Shown: positions 25,503 to 33,686, counted from the first letter of the stretch. The stretch is 47,750 bases of DNA from Prevotella sp. UBA3776 (GCA_002369515.1 DFFM01000016.1:42502-90251); one strand, 5' to 3'. The notes: generated from the letters alone by a model not told the origin. Numbers and translations are program-made.

Positions 25503-25749
25503 ATGGCAAGTAACAAAGACCTCAATCGCCTGAAGGTGATACTGGCAGAGAAAAAAGAAGTCCAATCTCTGGCTGTCCAAGCAGTTGGGATGTGCGCCAA
25601 CTACTGTATCTAAGTGGTGTACCAACTCGTCACAACCGCCGTTGGAATCGCTAATGAAGATAACGAGACTTCTTGACGTGGAACTTAAAGACCTTGTTAG
25701 ATTTGAAGAACTTGACAAAGATGAAGAGAAAGGAATTTTTCAGCCTTGA
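25503..25749 (+). pseudogene. XRE/Cro-type HTH regulator interrupted by a +1 frameshift
   Basis: Reading from ATG 25503 gives MASNKDLNRLKVILAEKKE and then goes out of frame at a run of six A residues (25551-25556), stopping at a TAA a few codons later. Moving forward one base after the run restores a typical helix-turn-helix: LWLSKQLGCAPTTVSKW, then QPPLESLMKITRLLDVELK, to a TGA at 25747. A five-A run would give one continuous ~81-residue protein. It could be a dead gene, a sequencing error in the homopolymer, or slippage-controlled expression. The position just upstream of HIT-jetABCD suggests it was the local regulator. Confidence 0.75.
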
Positions 25750-25803
25750 AACAGGGGTGGACAGTAAACATCCAGAATTCTGACGTTCGTATTATAATAC
25801 ATT

Positions 25804-25811
25804 TTAATTTG
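25804..25811 (+). promoter_or_regulatory. Possible -7 box for HIT-jetABCD
   Basis: TTAATTTG, one base off TAnnTTTG, with only 8 bases between it and the ATG at 25820, so any leader would be very short. Confidence 0.4.
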
Positions 25812-25819
25812 TAAAAGAT

Positions 25820-26266
25820 ATGCAGATTCCTCAGTCGGACATATTGTCAACCAACGCCATGAATCGCGTGTTTGACACGACAACGGCAACTTACAAATTC
25901 TATTCTTTCTGCCGTCTATCCCGCCGAGTGGAAATCATCTGCGAGACAGCTACCTGCGTGGCCTTCTACGACGGCTATCCCGTCTCGCCCGGTCATGCGC
26001 TCATCATCCCCAAGAGGCACGTCGCTTCCTATTTTGATCTTACCAACCACGAGCGCGAGGCGATGAACGTCGTGCTGCAATATGTCAGACAGAAGATTGA
26101 CGAGCGTTTCCATCCCAATGGATATAATGTCGGTATTAACATAGGCGAAGCCGCTGGCCAGTCGGTCTTTCATTGTCACATGCATGTTATTCCTAGGTAT
26201 AAGGGTGATGTCCCCAATCCTAAAGGTGGTGTGCGTGGGGTGATACCAAGTAAACAGAAATATTAG
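25820..26266 (+). CDS. HIT family nucleotide hydrolase
   Basis: 148 residues; a second in-frame Met at position 14 is a possible start. The HIT motif is intact: VFHCHMHVIPR with H118, H120 and H122. The preceding GYNVGINIGEAAGQ and the early FYDGYPVSPGHALIIPKRH are typical of the family. HIT proteins hydrolyse or transfer nucleoside monophosphates (AMP-lysine, Ap4A, ADP-sugar types); the substrate here is unknown. Only 14 bp separate it from jetA, so it is very likely cotranscribed with the Wadjet genes. Its length and motif are complete, so it is not a remnant. Codon usage looks GC-richer than the jet genes. Confidence 0.92.
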   Translation: MQIPQSDILSTNAMNRVFDTTTATYKFYSFCRLSRRVEIICETATCVAFYDGYPVSPGHALIIPKRHVASYFDLTNHEREAMNVVLQYVRQKIDERFHPNGYNVGINIGEAAGQSVFHCHMHVIPRYKGDVPNPKGGVRGVIPSKQKY

Positions 26267-26280
26267 ATTAAAATGTTTTT

Positions 26281-27480
26281 ATGGAGATTCTTTCACATTT
26301 TAGAACCATAGAAGAACTGACAAAGACACTCTCGCGTGAACAAAGATTGCTGAGCGAGATGTTTGAGAAGCGGAAACTAATGAAGTTTCCTCAAGGGTTG
26401 GCTTTGGAACTGGTGGGAGGAAATGAAGCACGACTAAAGAAATTGCTGGATTATGGCGTACTGGTGGAAACGGGCAATACAATAGAGATAGAAAGCGACT
26501 ACCTCAATTTCTTCGAGGAAGTGCTGAATGTGAACGAGGAAATCAGTGTGCTAAGTGTTCAGGAGTGCATCAACACGTTGAAAGAACACATCGGCTATTT
26601 TCTGCAAGAGACGAATATCAACCGTAAGGCTGGATATCAGGATAGCGTGCGGCAACTGCTAAAAAAGACGGGGTTCAGAACGCTGAAGAATGTGGTTGAC
26701 TTGAAGCGCAATATGGATAATGCGTATAAGCAAGAACCCAACTATATTATCAAGAAAAAGAAGCTGCAGAACTTAGATGAGAAGAGTCATAACATCCGCT
26801 CGATGATACGCGAATGCGAGAAGCTAATGGATACGGAACACGCCTTCTTCCTGATGGCCAACGACCCGCACATGGCTAAGACATGCAGCGATGTGAAGCA
26901 TGACTTTGTGGAGGCATACCATGCGCTGATGGAAATAGACAGACAGATTATCGTCTATATCAACCAGATTGAACAGCAGAACCTGCTTTATAAGAAGATA
27001 CGCAAACTAAAATATTTGCAAGACCAGTTACTCATCAAGACTGATACAAATCTGGTTCAGGTGTTGGAAGATAGCAATCCACTATGGATGGAAGCCAGAC
27101 AATACAGCAAAATAAGGCTCTCTTTGGAAATGCTTAGAGAGAATGACCAGATAGTAAGCATTCTGAGACGGATAGCCGAGCGCAATGGTCTGCGGAAAAC
27201 AGCCAGGACAGAGGCGGAACCGCTGACAGACGAAGACTTGCAGGAACACGTTCAACGGTTGAAGAATGTCGATCCAAATGAAGTATGGAATGCTTTTTCT
27301 GCATCTAGCTACAACCTGTTTGACTTTATTCTGAGATACGATTATAAGGCTAAACGTGATATAGAAGACCACGCAGCCCTCTTTTGCCAACTGGTCATCC
27401 TACATCCTGACGAATGTAAGATGACAGGGAAATATGCCACTTATCAAGACATTGAATATCCTATTATCTATGCGAAATAA
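26281..27480 (+). CDS. jetA: Wadjet system component JetA (MukF/kleisin-like)
   Basis: 399 residues, almost all helical and charged, with no signal peptide. The N-terminal ~80 residues look like a winged-helix domain (EILSHFRTIEELTKTLSREQ, then LLDYGVLVETGNTIEI). The middle is coiled-coil-like, for example IIKKKKLQNLDEKSHNIRSM. In Wadjet, JetA is the kleisin-like subunit that bridges the JetC ATPase heads with JetB. The call rests mainly on gene order: it precedes a JetB-size gene, a ~1200-residue SMC-like ATPase and a TOPRIM protein. It may not be a canonical type I DUF3375 protein, being shorter than those usually are. The stop overlaps the jetB start by 11 bp. Confidence 0.82.
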   Translation: MEILSHFRTIEELTKTLSREQRLLSEMFEKRKLMKFPQGLALELVGGNEARLKKLLDYGVLVETGNTIEIESDYLNFFEEVLNVNEEISVLSVQECINTLKEHIGYFLQETNINRKAGYQDSVRQLLKKTGFRTLKNVVDLKRNMDNAYKQEPNYIIKKKKLQNLDEKSHNIRSMIRECEKLMDTEHAFFLMANDPHMAKTCSDVKHDFVEAYHALMEIDRQIIVYINQIEQQNLLYKKIRKLKYLQDQLLIKTDTNLVQVLEDSNPLWMEARQYSKIRLSLEMLRENDQIVSILRRIAERNGLRKTARTEAEPLTDEDLQEHVQRLKNVDPNEVWNAFSASSYNLFDFILRYDYKAKRDIEDHAALFCQLVILHPDECKMTGKYATYQDIEYPIIYAK

Positions 27481-28027
27481 TACTCAACGAATATACGAGC
27501 GACTGAACCGTGGAGAATTCCTTTCGGTGGACAGTTCTGAAACCTCAATCCGTCATCTGTATGAGGATATTGAGGAGAACTTCGACGACTATGCTGATTT
27601 CTTTAAGGAGATAGGACTGCAATTGGAGGCAGGCAACGGTTATTTCTTTTTCTCACGTATTGGTGAGGGAAAGCAGTCCATAGAACAGAAGTTGGAGAGT
27701 TTTTCCAAATGGCTCGACTATTTGGACTTCCTGAAGACCTACAACCAATCGTTTACGGCTGGCTATCAGTTTCGTAAGAGCCATCTGATAGAGCAGATCA
27801 GCCTGGATATTGAACTGAAGGAGAAAGCCGGACACCTCTATAAAAAATATGGTGCAGGTTCCTATTTAGAGATTGTGAACAAACTGCTTCAGGAAATGCA
27901 AGGCATGGGATTTGCCGAATGCATCAGCGAACAGGACGAAACCTTCAAGATCACCTCTGCTTTCCATTACGCCGAGGAACTGGTGGATATGATTCAAATT
28001 GCCAACGAAGATGAAATACCTGAATAA
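27470..28027 (+). CDS. jetB: Wadjet system component JetB (MukE-like, DUF4194-type)
   Basis: 185 residues from the ATG at 27470; an in-frame ATG at 27434 would add 12 residues and overlap jetA further. The shorter start gives MRNNTQRIYERLNRGEFLS, which resembles the usual JetB beginning. The body looks like tandem winged-helix domains (FFKEIGLQLEAGNGYFFFSR, then EKAGHLYKKYGAGSYLEIV). JetB is the MukE-like subunit that binds the kleisin JetA in the DNA-loop-extruding complex. Identification rests on size, order and this fold pattern. The jetC start lies 17 bp inside its 3' end. Confidence 0.8.
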   Translation: MRNNTQRIYERLNRGEFLSVDSSETSIRHLYEDIEENFDDYADFFKEIGLQLEAGNGYFFFSRIGEGKQSIEQKLESFSKWLDYLDFLKTYNQSFTAGYQFRKSHLIEQISLDIELKEKAGHLYKKYGAGSYLEIVNKLLQEMQGMGFAECISEQDETFKITSAFHYAEELVDMIQIANEDEIPE

Positions 28028-31000
28028 GATCATATTTGTTAATAGCGCCAACATACCCTATGCAGAGATTTCCGTGGATGGCAATGTTCATTTCACGGGT
28101 ACTCAGGGTGTTGGTAAAAGTACGGTTTTGAGAGCGCTGCTATTCTTCTACAACGCAGACAAACATCGTTTAGGAATACAGCAGGCTCAGAAGTCGTTTG
28201 ACGAGTTCTATTTCCGTCAGTCAAACTCGTATATCCTTTATGAGGTGATGCGCGACAATGAGGCCTATACCATACTGGTTAGCCGGTATCAGGGACGAGC
28301 ATCTTGGCGGTTTATCGATGCTCCTTATCAGCGCGAGTGGATTATTGGCGAAGATAAGCAGGTACTGAGTGACTGGGTGAAAATACGTGAACGTATCGAT
28401 AAAAACGTGTCAGTATCTGCAAGGATAGACTCCGGCGTGATGTTTAAGGACATTATCTTTGGCAACACCCATGATCACAAATACTCTCGCTATGCCCTTG
28501 TGCAGAGTGCCCACTATCAGAACATTCCACGAAGCATTCAGAACGTCTTCCTGAATACCAAACTGGATGCTGACTTCGTGAAGAACACAATCATACAATC
28601 AATGGCAGACGAGGACTTACCCATCGACCTGCAGACCTACCGCAGACTGGTGACCGACTTTGAACGAGAATATGACGAAATAGACTGCTGGTTCAGGCAG
28701 ACTCGTGATGGTAACTACCCTGTACGTCAGCAAGCATTGAAGATTGCTGAACAAGGCAGACGCATTGTGGCACTCGACCAGCAATTATTAGACGTGTGGC
28801 GCATGCTGAACTATGCTGTGGCAGAAAGCGAGCAGAAAATTCCGCTTTTGGAGGCTGAGGCAACAGAATTGAAAATGAATATCGAAAAGGAGCGCAGTCG
28901 TGAGAGAGAACTGACGGCAGACTATGACGGAGAAAAAGACAAACTCAATCAATCGTTGGGCGGCAAGAAAGAAAAACTGAAACAGATAGCGCAGGCACGG
29001 AAAGATTTCGAGACCTTGCATATTGAGGAAAAACTAGCTTTGGGCGCCCGTGAGGATGCCATTAAGAGCGAAGCTACTGACAAGCAGATGTTGCTGGATG
29101 ACCTGTTGAAAACACATGCATCGATAGAAGAAAAGTACAATATTGCCAGGGGCAAACTTGAGAATGCCCGTATGGCATTTGAAAATGCTCAAAAAGAGGC
29201 ATACTATCAAAAGCAGGATGCCCTGCAGAAAGAGCGGAATCATTTGGAGGATGAGCGCACAAAGAGCAGAAATGCCGTGATGAATGCGTTCAACAATTGG
29301 CGTCATGAGTCGGATGACCGCTTGCAGATGCTGCTAGCAGAGCAAAATAGGGCAGACATTGCCGTGAAAGAACTGCGACAGTGGCATCCTAAGGCTGAAA
29401 AAACGAAGCAGGTACTGGAGCAGCTACGGCAGTTGGAGGTGACAGAAAAGGGGAACACCGCTCAACAGACCGCTGTCAAGAGCCAGATTTCCCAGCTGAC
29501 TGCTGAGTATGAGATGAAAGAGGCTGAGCTGAAACGAGCCTCTCAGCGTGAGCAGGAACGGCTCGAAGCCAGCCGTGTTCAACACAAAGAACAGATAGCC
29601 AAGATTGATGAACTGCTGTCCCATCTGGATGGCTCGTTGTATCAGTGGCTTTCCGAGAATGCCGATGGATGGGAAGAGACAATCGGCAAGGTGGTGGACG
29701 AAGAACGGATTCTGTATGCAGGGGGGCTAGAGCCTCAACTCGGAGTAGCATCCGACAGTCTGTTTGGCATCAAACTCAACTTGGACAATGTTGACGCCGT
29801 ACATCGTACGCCAGATGATTATCGTGCCGAGAAAGAAACACTGGAAGAGAAAGTGCAGCAGTTGAACAGACAACTCGCTCAATTGCCCATCACTTTGCAG
29901 GAAGATGTATCAAAACTGGGTAAGAAATATGGTGATCTGCTTAAACCGCTTCGTCTGGAATACTCTCGTCTAAAAGTGGAGGAGGAGCAGATTCCCACAA
30001 AACGACAGAACCTGCAGAACCAACAGCATCAGTTGGAGATGGAAGAGCAGGAAATGGTTGCAAAGGAAAAAGAGGTTCGCGAACGTGCTTTTAACGATGC
30101 CTTGTTGAAAGTACAGGCAGAGAAGGAAGTCCGTGAAAAGAAAGAGACCCAGAATAAAAAGGAACTCAACAGTTTGGATAATGCCTTTAATAAATCTTCG
30201 AAAACGCTCAACGAGGAATTGCGGGTGTTCAAGGATTCTCAGAAGGCAGAGGCCTCTCATCGCAATCAGGAGTTTGCCAATCAGAAAGCTCAGCTTGACG
30301 AACAACAGAAAGCAGAACTGTCCGGAAAAGGCGTTGATGTAAACCTACTGGAGCAATACCGCAAAGCATTGGAGGTGCTTAGGAAATTGCTGGTGCAGAT
30401 AGACGAAGAGCGCCCCACCGTCATCAGATACCGCGATGCAGAGCAGAACCTGTTTGCAAAGGAACCTGAGATAAAAAAGAGCATCAACGCCATTAATCAG
30501 CAACTCGCCATGATGCGCCAGCGATATGAGGACAAACGCACACGCATCGAAAAGAAACGACAAGAACTGGAGGAGAGTCAGAAACAAGTCATCAAAGACT
30601 TGAATCATCGCCGCGAGGGATTGAATCTGTATCATCAGGTAGTAGAGAACGAGCACTTGGTGCCCGACGCTTTCCTCTCTGATGACAAGCCGATGGAGTC
30701 CCGGCAGGATTGTCAGCAACTGATCAGTCAGATTCGTGGAACGGTGAATCTAAAGCGGGAGACATTGGACCGATTAAAAGACATAGTAATTAACTTCAAT
30801 CGCAACTTCAAGCCTCAGAATACCTTCCACTTCAACACCATGCCTGTGACGGACAAGGACTATCTCGAGATAGCCGCCAACCTACAGGACTTTATGGATA
30901 ATAATAAGATAGAAGAGTTCCGCCGTCGTACCAGCGAGCATTACAAGGATATCCTAGGGCGCATCTCTACGGAGATTGGGGCACTGATGAAACGCAGGTC

Positions 31001-31661
31001 TGATGTGGAAAGTGTGATACTGGATATCAACAGGGATTTCGTGGAAAAGAACTTCGCAGGAGTCATCAAGAGCATTGAACTTCGGGCGAATGAGTCGTCT
31101 GACCGGCTCATGCAGTTGCTCATGTCCATTCATGACTATACCGTGGAAAATGCCCTGTCGATTGGCGAACTCAACCTTTTCTCCAGCGACAACCGCGACG
31201 AGGTGAATCGCAAGGTCATAGATTATCTGAAGAGTCTCTCCCATCAGTTACAGGACGAGCAAAGCCGACCAACAGTTTCACTTGGCGATGCCTTCCGATT
31301 GCAGTTCCGCGTCAAGGAAAACGACAATGACACCAACTGGGTGGAGCGTATCAACAACGTAGGCTCCGACGGTACGGACATCTTGGTAAAGGCGATGGTA
31401 AACATCATGCTCATCAATGTGTTCAAGAAGAAGGCTGCACGCAAGAGTGGCGACTTCATCATCCATTGTATGATGGATGAAATTGGACGATTGCATCCCA
31501 ACAACATTAAGGGAATCCTGCAGTTTGCAAACTCGCGTAACATATATCTTATAAACAGTTCACCCACATCTTATAATCCATACGATTACAAATACACCTA
31601 TCTGCTAAGTAAACATGGCGTGAAGACCAGAGTGGACAAACTTTTGAAACGGACAAAATAA
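28011..31661 (+). CDS. jetC: Wadjet system component JetC (SMC/MukB-like ATPase)
   Basis: 1216 residues from the ATG at 28011 (an ATG at 27999 is also in frame). Walker A is GTQGVGKST (30-38). Two long coiled coils (about 270-550 and 590-880) flank a less charged central section (LSENADGWEETIGKVVDEER) that should be the hinge. The C-terminal head has a signature-like SDGTD (about 1119-1123) and Walker B IIHCMMDEIG (D1156, E1157). JetC is the motor that extrudes plasmid DNA so that JetD can cut it. The size matches JetC and the order A-B-C-D is canonical. Confidence 0.9.
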   Translation: MKYLNKIIFVNSANIPYAEISVDGNVHFTGTQGVGKSTVLRALLFFYNADKHRLGIQQAQKSFDEFYFRQSNSYILYEVMRDNEAYTILVSRYQGRASWRFIDAPYQREWIIGEDKQVLSDWVKIRERIDKNVSVSARIDSGVMFKDIIFGNTHDHKYSRYALVQSAHYQNIPRSIQNVFLNTKLDADFVKNTIIQSMADEDLPIDLQTYRRLVTDFEREYDEIDCWFRQTRDGNYPVRQQALKIAEQGRRIVALDQQLLDVWRMLNYAVAESEQKIPLLEAEATELKMNIEKERSRERELTADYDGEKDKLNQSLGGKKEKLKQIAQARKDFETLHIEEKLALGAREDAIKSEATDKQMLLDDLLKTHASIEEKYNIARGKLENARMAFENAQKEAYYQKQDALQKERNHLEDERTKSRNAVMNAFNNWRHESDDRLQMLLAEQNRADIAVKELRQWHPKAEKTKQVLEQLRQLEVTEKGNTAQQTAVKSQISQLTAEYEMKEAELKRASQREQERLEASRVQHKEQIAKIDELLSHLDGSLYQWLSENADGWEETIGKVVDEERILYAGGLEPQLGVASDSLFGIKLNLDNVDAVHRTPDDYRAEKETLEEKVQQLNRQLAQLPITLQEDVSKLGKKYGDLLKPLRLEYSRLKVEEEQIPTKRQNLQNQQHQLEMEEQEMVAKEKEVRERAFNDALLKVQAEKEVREKKETQNKKELNSLDNAFNKSSKTLNEELRVFKDSQKAEASHRNQEFANQKAQLDEQQKAELSGKGVDVNLLEQYRKALEVLRKLLVQIDEERPTVIRYRDAEQNLFAKEPEIKKSINAINQQLAMMRQRYEDKRTRIEKKRQELEESQKQVIKDLNHRREGLNLYHQVVENEHLVPDAFLSDDKPMESRQDCQQLISQIRGTVNLKRETLDRLKDIVINFNRNFKPQNTFHFNTMPVTDKDYLEIAANLQDFMDNNKIEEFRRRTSEHYKDILGRISTEIGALMKRRSDVESVILDINRDFVEKNFAGVIKSIELRANESSDRLMQLLMSIHDYTVENALSIGELNLFSSDNRDEVNRKVIDYLKSLSHQLQDEQSRPTVSLGDAFRLQFRVKENDNDTNWVERINNVGSDGTDILVKAMVNIMLINVFKKKAARKSGDFIIHCMMDEIGRLHPNNIKGILQFANSRNIYLINSSPTSYNPYDYKYTYLLSKHGVKTRVDKLLKRTK

Positions 31662-31663
31662 TT

Positions 31664-32509
31664 ATGGTAATAAGTGCATCCATACAGGCATTGATTTCTG
31701 GCGAGCAGGTCGCTAGTTCAAAGTTCAGCAGCAAGTTGCTTGATGAACTGATGGCAGAAGGGTTGCTGTTGGTGACGACGCGTGGCTCTCGGAAATCATA
31801 TCGTGCCCGAGATATTGAGGCTCTGAAAAGATACCTCATTGACAAAGATGAGAATTATCGGATGCTTGATGTTACCGCTGCGGATACTCGCGCCTCAATG
31901 GCTGCAGAAACAGGGAATTCCAAGCTTTTGACTATTCGCTCATGTCCAGGATTCCCTATCAATAGTTATCAGTCTGTTGAGTGTTTGCTTAATGGCGAAC
32001 CGTTTGTCGTTAATCCCCCTGAAGGAAGTTTTGTGTTTATCGACAATTGGAAACATTTTGTCATTCCAGAGGATGTTGTAGTGGTGGGAATAGAGAATAT
32101 GGAGAACTTCCGTATGATTCGTCAGCAAAGGAAGATGTTTGAGTCTATGTTAGGAAATAAACGATTACTTTTTGCATCCCGCTATCCCCAATCAACTGAT
32201 TTGCGCAATTGGCTTCTAACGATTCCAAACAAATACGTTCACTTTGGTGATTTTGATTTGGCAGGAATCCACATCTTCTTAACGGAATTCCATAAACATC
32301 TTGATGACCGCTCGATATATCTTATCCCATCAGATATTGAACAACGGTTATCCAAAGGATCATTAACTCGTTACAACGAACAATTTGACAAGTATCATAC
32401 ACTTCAGTGTGATATTCCCTATTTGCAGTCTCTCATAGATATGATCAACAAGCACCATCGTGGATATGACCAAGAAGGATATATTGATAAAATGAAAAAT
32501 CAAGAATGA
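31664..32509 (+). CDS. jetD: Wadjet system component JetD (TOPRIM nuclease), compact form
   Basis: 281 residues, starting 2 bp after jetC. The N-terminal ~65 residues look like a winged helix (SSKLLDELMAEGLLLVTTR). The rest is a topoisomerase VI/Spo11-like TOPRIM domain with the acidic residues expected for metal binding: E144 in VVGIENMENF, and D196 and D198 in HFGDFDLAG. JetD cleaves DNA trapped by JetABC. It is shorter than many described JetD proteins, which carry a larger N-terminal region, yet the catalytic set is complete. There is no clear terminator right after the stop. Confidence 0.88.
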   Translation: MVISASIQALISGEQVASSKFSSKLLDELMAEGLLLVTTRGSRKSYRARDIEALKRYLIDKDENYRMLDVTAADTRASMAAETGNSKLLTIRSCPGFPINSYQSVECLLNGEPFVVNPPEGSFVFIDNWKHFVIPEDVVVVGIENMENFRMIRQQRKMFESMLGNKRLLFASRYPQSTDLRNWLLTIPNKYVHFGDFDLAGIHIFLTEFHKHLDDRSIYLIPSDIEQRLSKGSLTRYNEQFDKYHTLQCDIPYLQSLIDMINKHHRGYDQEGYIDKMKNQE

Positions 32510-32517
32510 TAAGAATA

Positions 32518-32697
32518 TGACGCAAGAAAAAAAGACCGACTGCTGAGACTTTTACAGCAATACCAAGAGTTCGACATTATTGCCAACACTTAGCATCGGA
32601 TATTGGCCAATACACTAAAACTGTAATGGATGAAGTAGTTGATAAAGCCTTCCTTGGCAGAGAGAATGGTCAATATTGTGTAGTTCATGGCCGATAA
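32518..32697 (+). pseudogene. Possible decayed ORF downstream of jetD
   Basis: An ATG at 32518 (MTQEKK) soon stops, but an overlapping frame from 32521 is open to TAA 32695. It reads HLASDIGQYTKTVMDEVVDK and LGRENGQYCVVHGR, which look like real protein sequence. A frameshift in the seven-A run at 32527-32533 could join the two. I do not recognise the family. Confidence 0.3.
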
Positions 32698-33122
32698 AGG
32701 GGCAATCACAACGAATAATATCATGGCCCACTTTTGAAGAATCTAATTCGCCAATCGCAATTGGTGAATTAAGCAACAAATAAATTCCATTTGATAGCGG
32801 TCAAAGAGATGGCATAAACAATGATGCAATTGTAATTCGGCAGTTGCAACTGACGAATATAGCAAAGAGCATCAATTCTCAATGACCGCTCGCAAAAATA
32901 TGAAAATTCCGAGCGATTATGTGTGGTTTTCCGAGCGATGCGGAATGAGTAATTTGTGTAAGCCGTTGAAATACAAAGAGAAATATCGCTCGTAAAATTT
33001 TGAAATTTGTGAGTAATTACGAGCGAATTTGCGAGCGATTATAAATGATAGACTGATAATTGAGTTTCGCTAGCAAATGTTTGGAGATTCTGAACAGGAA
33101 AGAGACATATTCCCCAAGAATT
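32698..33122. repeat. Repeat-rich non-coding zone with GAGCGA motif array
   Basis: Two homologous 26-bp imperfect palindromes (32745-32770 and 32834-32859, pattern AATTCGnCA..TGnyGAAT) are followed by at least six GAGCGA/TCGCTC motifs between about 32886 and 33040 in mixed orientation (for example CCGAGCGATTAT, TACGAGCGAATTTGCGAGCGA). No credible gene. Confidence 0.6.
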
Positions 33123-33157
33123 AAAAACCAGATTGGTGGCTTGCCAATCTGGTTTTT
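33123..33157. terminator. Bidirectional intrinsic terminator
   Basis: AAAAACCAGATTGG (33123-33136) pairs with CCAATCTGGTTTTT (33144-33157); the stem carries A/T tracts usable on both strands. It ends the small minus-strand ORF next to it. Confidence 0.8.
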
Positions 33158-33169
33158 GAATGAGGTAGC

Positions 33170-33364
33170 TTAACGTTTCTCGCCATATACTCTTTCACAC
33201 ACTTCGTCGATGCCATCTTTGAGGATGACAGAATCCATCGCGTGGATGAGTGGTGCATATTTGCGGTCTTGCTTCAAGGCTGGCTTGATGATGTAGTACT
33301 CCTTGACTACTGCTTCAAGTTGGGTCTGTCTGTACAATGAGGCAGCAGCAAGCACAAGGCTCAA
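33170..33364 (-). CDS. Small ORF, possibly a truncated gene 3' end
   Basis: 64 residues from a TTG at 33364; no ATG start is available. The frame stays open upstream, through the tRNA terminator hairpin into the tRNA gene. The sequence (AAASLYRQTQLEAVVKEYY, ending VYGEKR) reads like genuine helical protein, but no family is recognised. It lies between the tRNA-Met terminator and its own terminator at 33123-33157. It may be the remnant of a gene cut by integration at the tRNA 3' side, or a small unknown gene. Confidence 0.35.
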   Translation of the reverse strand: MSLVLAAASLYRQTQLEAVVKEYYIIKPALKQDRKYAPLIHAMDSVILKDGIDEVCERVYGEKR

Positions 33365-33394
33365 TCTTGTTTTCCCATTGTTTTCCCGAAACGA

Positions 33395-33433
33395 AAAATC
33401 AGCAACCTGAATTTCTTCTAGGTTGCTGATTTT
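33395..33433 (-). terminator. Terminator of tRNA-Met
   Basis: A perfect 14-bp stem: 33395-33408 with 33420-33433, loop of 11. On the minus strand it lies 5 bp past the tRNA 3' end and is followed by T residues. Confidence 0.85.
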
Positions 33434-33438
33434 CAGTG

Positions 33439-33512
33439 TGGGCCATCTAGGGCTTGAACCTAGGACCTCCAGATTATGAGTCTGTTGCTCTAACCAACTG
33501 AGCTAAAAGCCC
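33439..33512 (-). tRNA. tRNA-Met (anticodon CAT)
   Basis: The minus strand folds as a 74-nt cloverleaf: acceptor GGGCTTT / ATGGCCC, D arm GCTC-AGTTGGTTA-GAGC, anticodon loop CTCATAA (CAT), T arm CTAGG-TTCAAGC-CCTAG and discriminator A. CCA is not encoded. The acceptor stem has one U-U mismatch (positions 6-67) and one G-U pair. The D-arm sequence and the acceptor pairing from position 1 fit elongator Met rather than initiator; Ile2 (lysidine) cannot be excluded from sequence alone. Confidence 0.9.
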
Positions 33513-33660
33513 GACAGCAATCCTTGCATGGCAAGTTTTGCGAATGCAAAGGTAGTGCTTATTGGTGAAAAAACCAAATTTTTTTGGTGAAAAGAACTGA
33601 AAGTGTTCTTTTTTGCTGGTAAAAAGTGGTAGAGAGTTTGCATAATCGTTGTTATTTCTG

Positions 33661-33668
33661 TAATTTTG
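33661..33668 (+). promoter_or_regulatory. -7 box of the P-type ATPase gene
   Basis: TAATTTTG followed by C, 18 bases before the ATG at 33687. It excludes the longer TTG start at 33666. Confidence 0.7.
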
Positions 33669-33686
33669 CATCGCATTTTTTATATT

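Noticed and set aside
25551..25556. Programmed -1 frameshift at the A-run of the HTH gene
   Set aside because: Restoring the HTH frame needs a +1 shift; the A-run in this phase is not the classic A_AAA_AAG -1 site and no stimulatory structure is evident.
28011..31661. Reading jetC as a second SbcC or a housekeeping SMC
   Set aside because: It lacks a CxxC zinc hook, is flanked by JetA/B/D-like genes, and its head motifs fit JetC/MukB-like proteins better.
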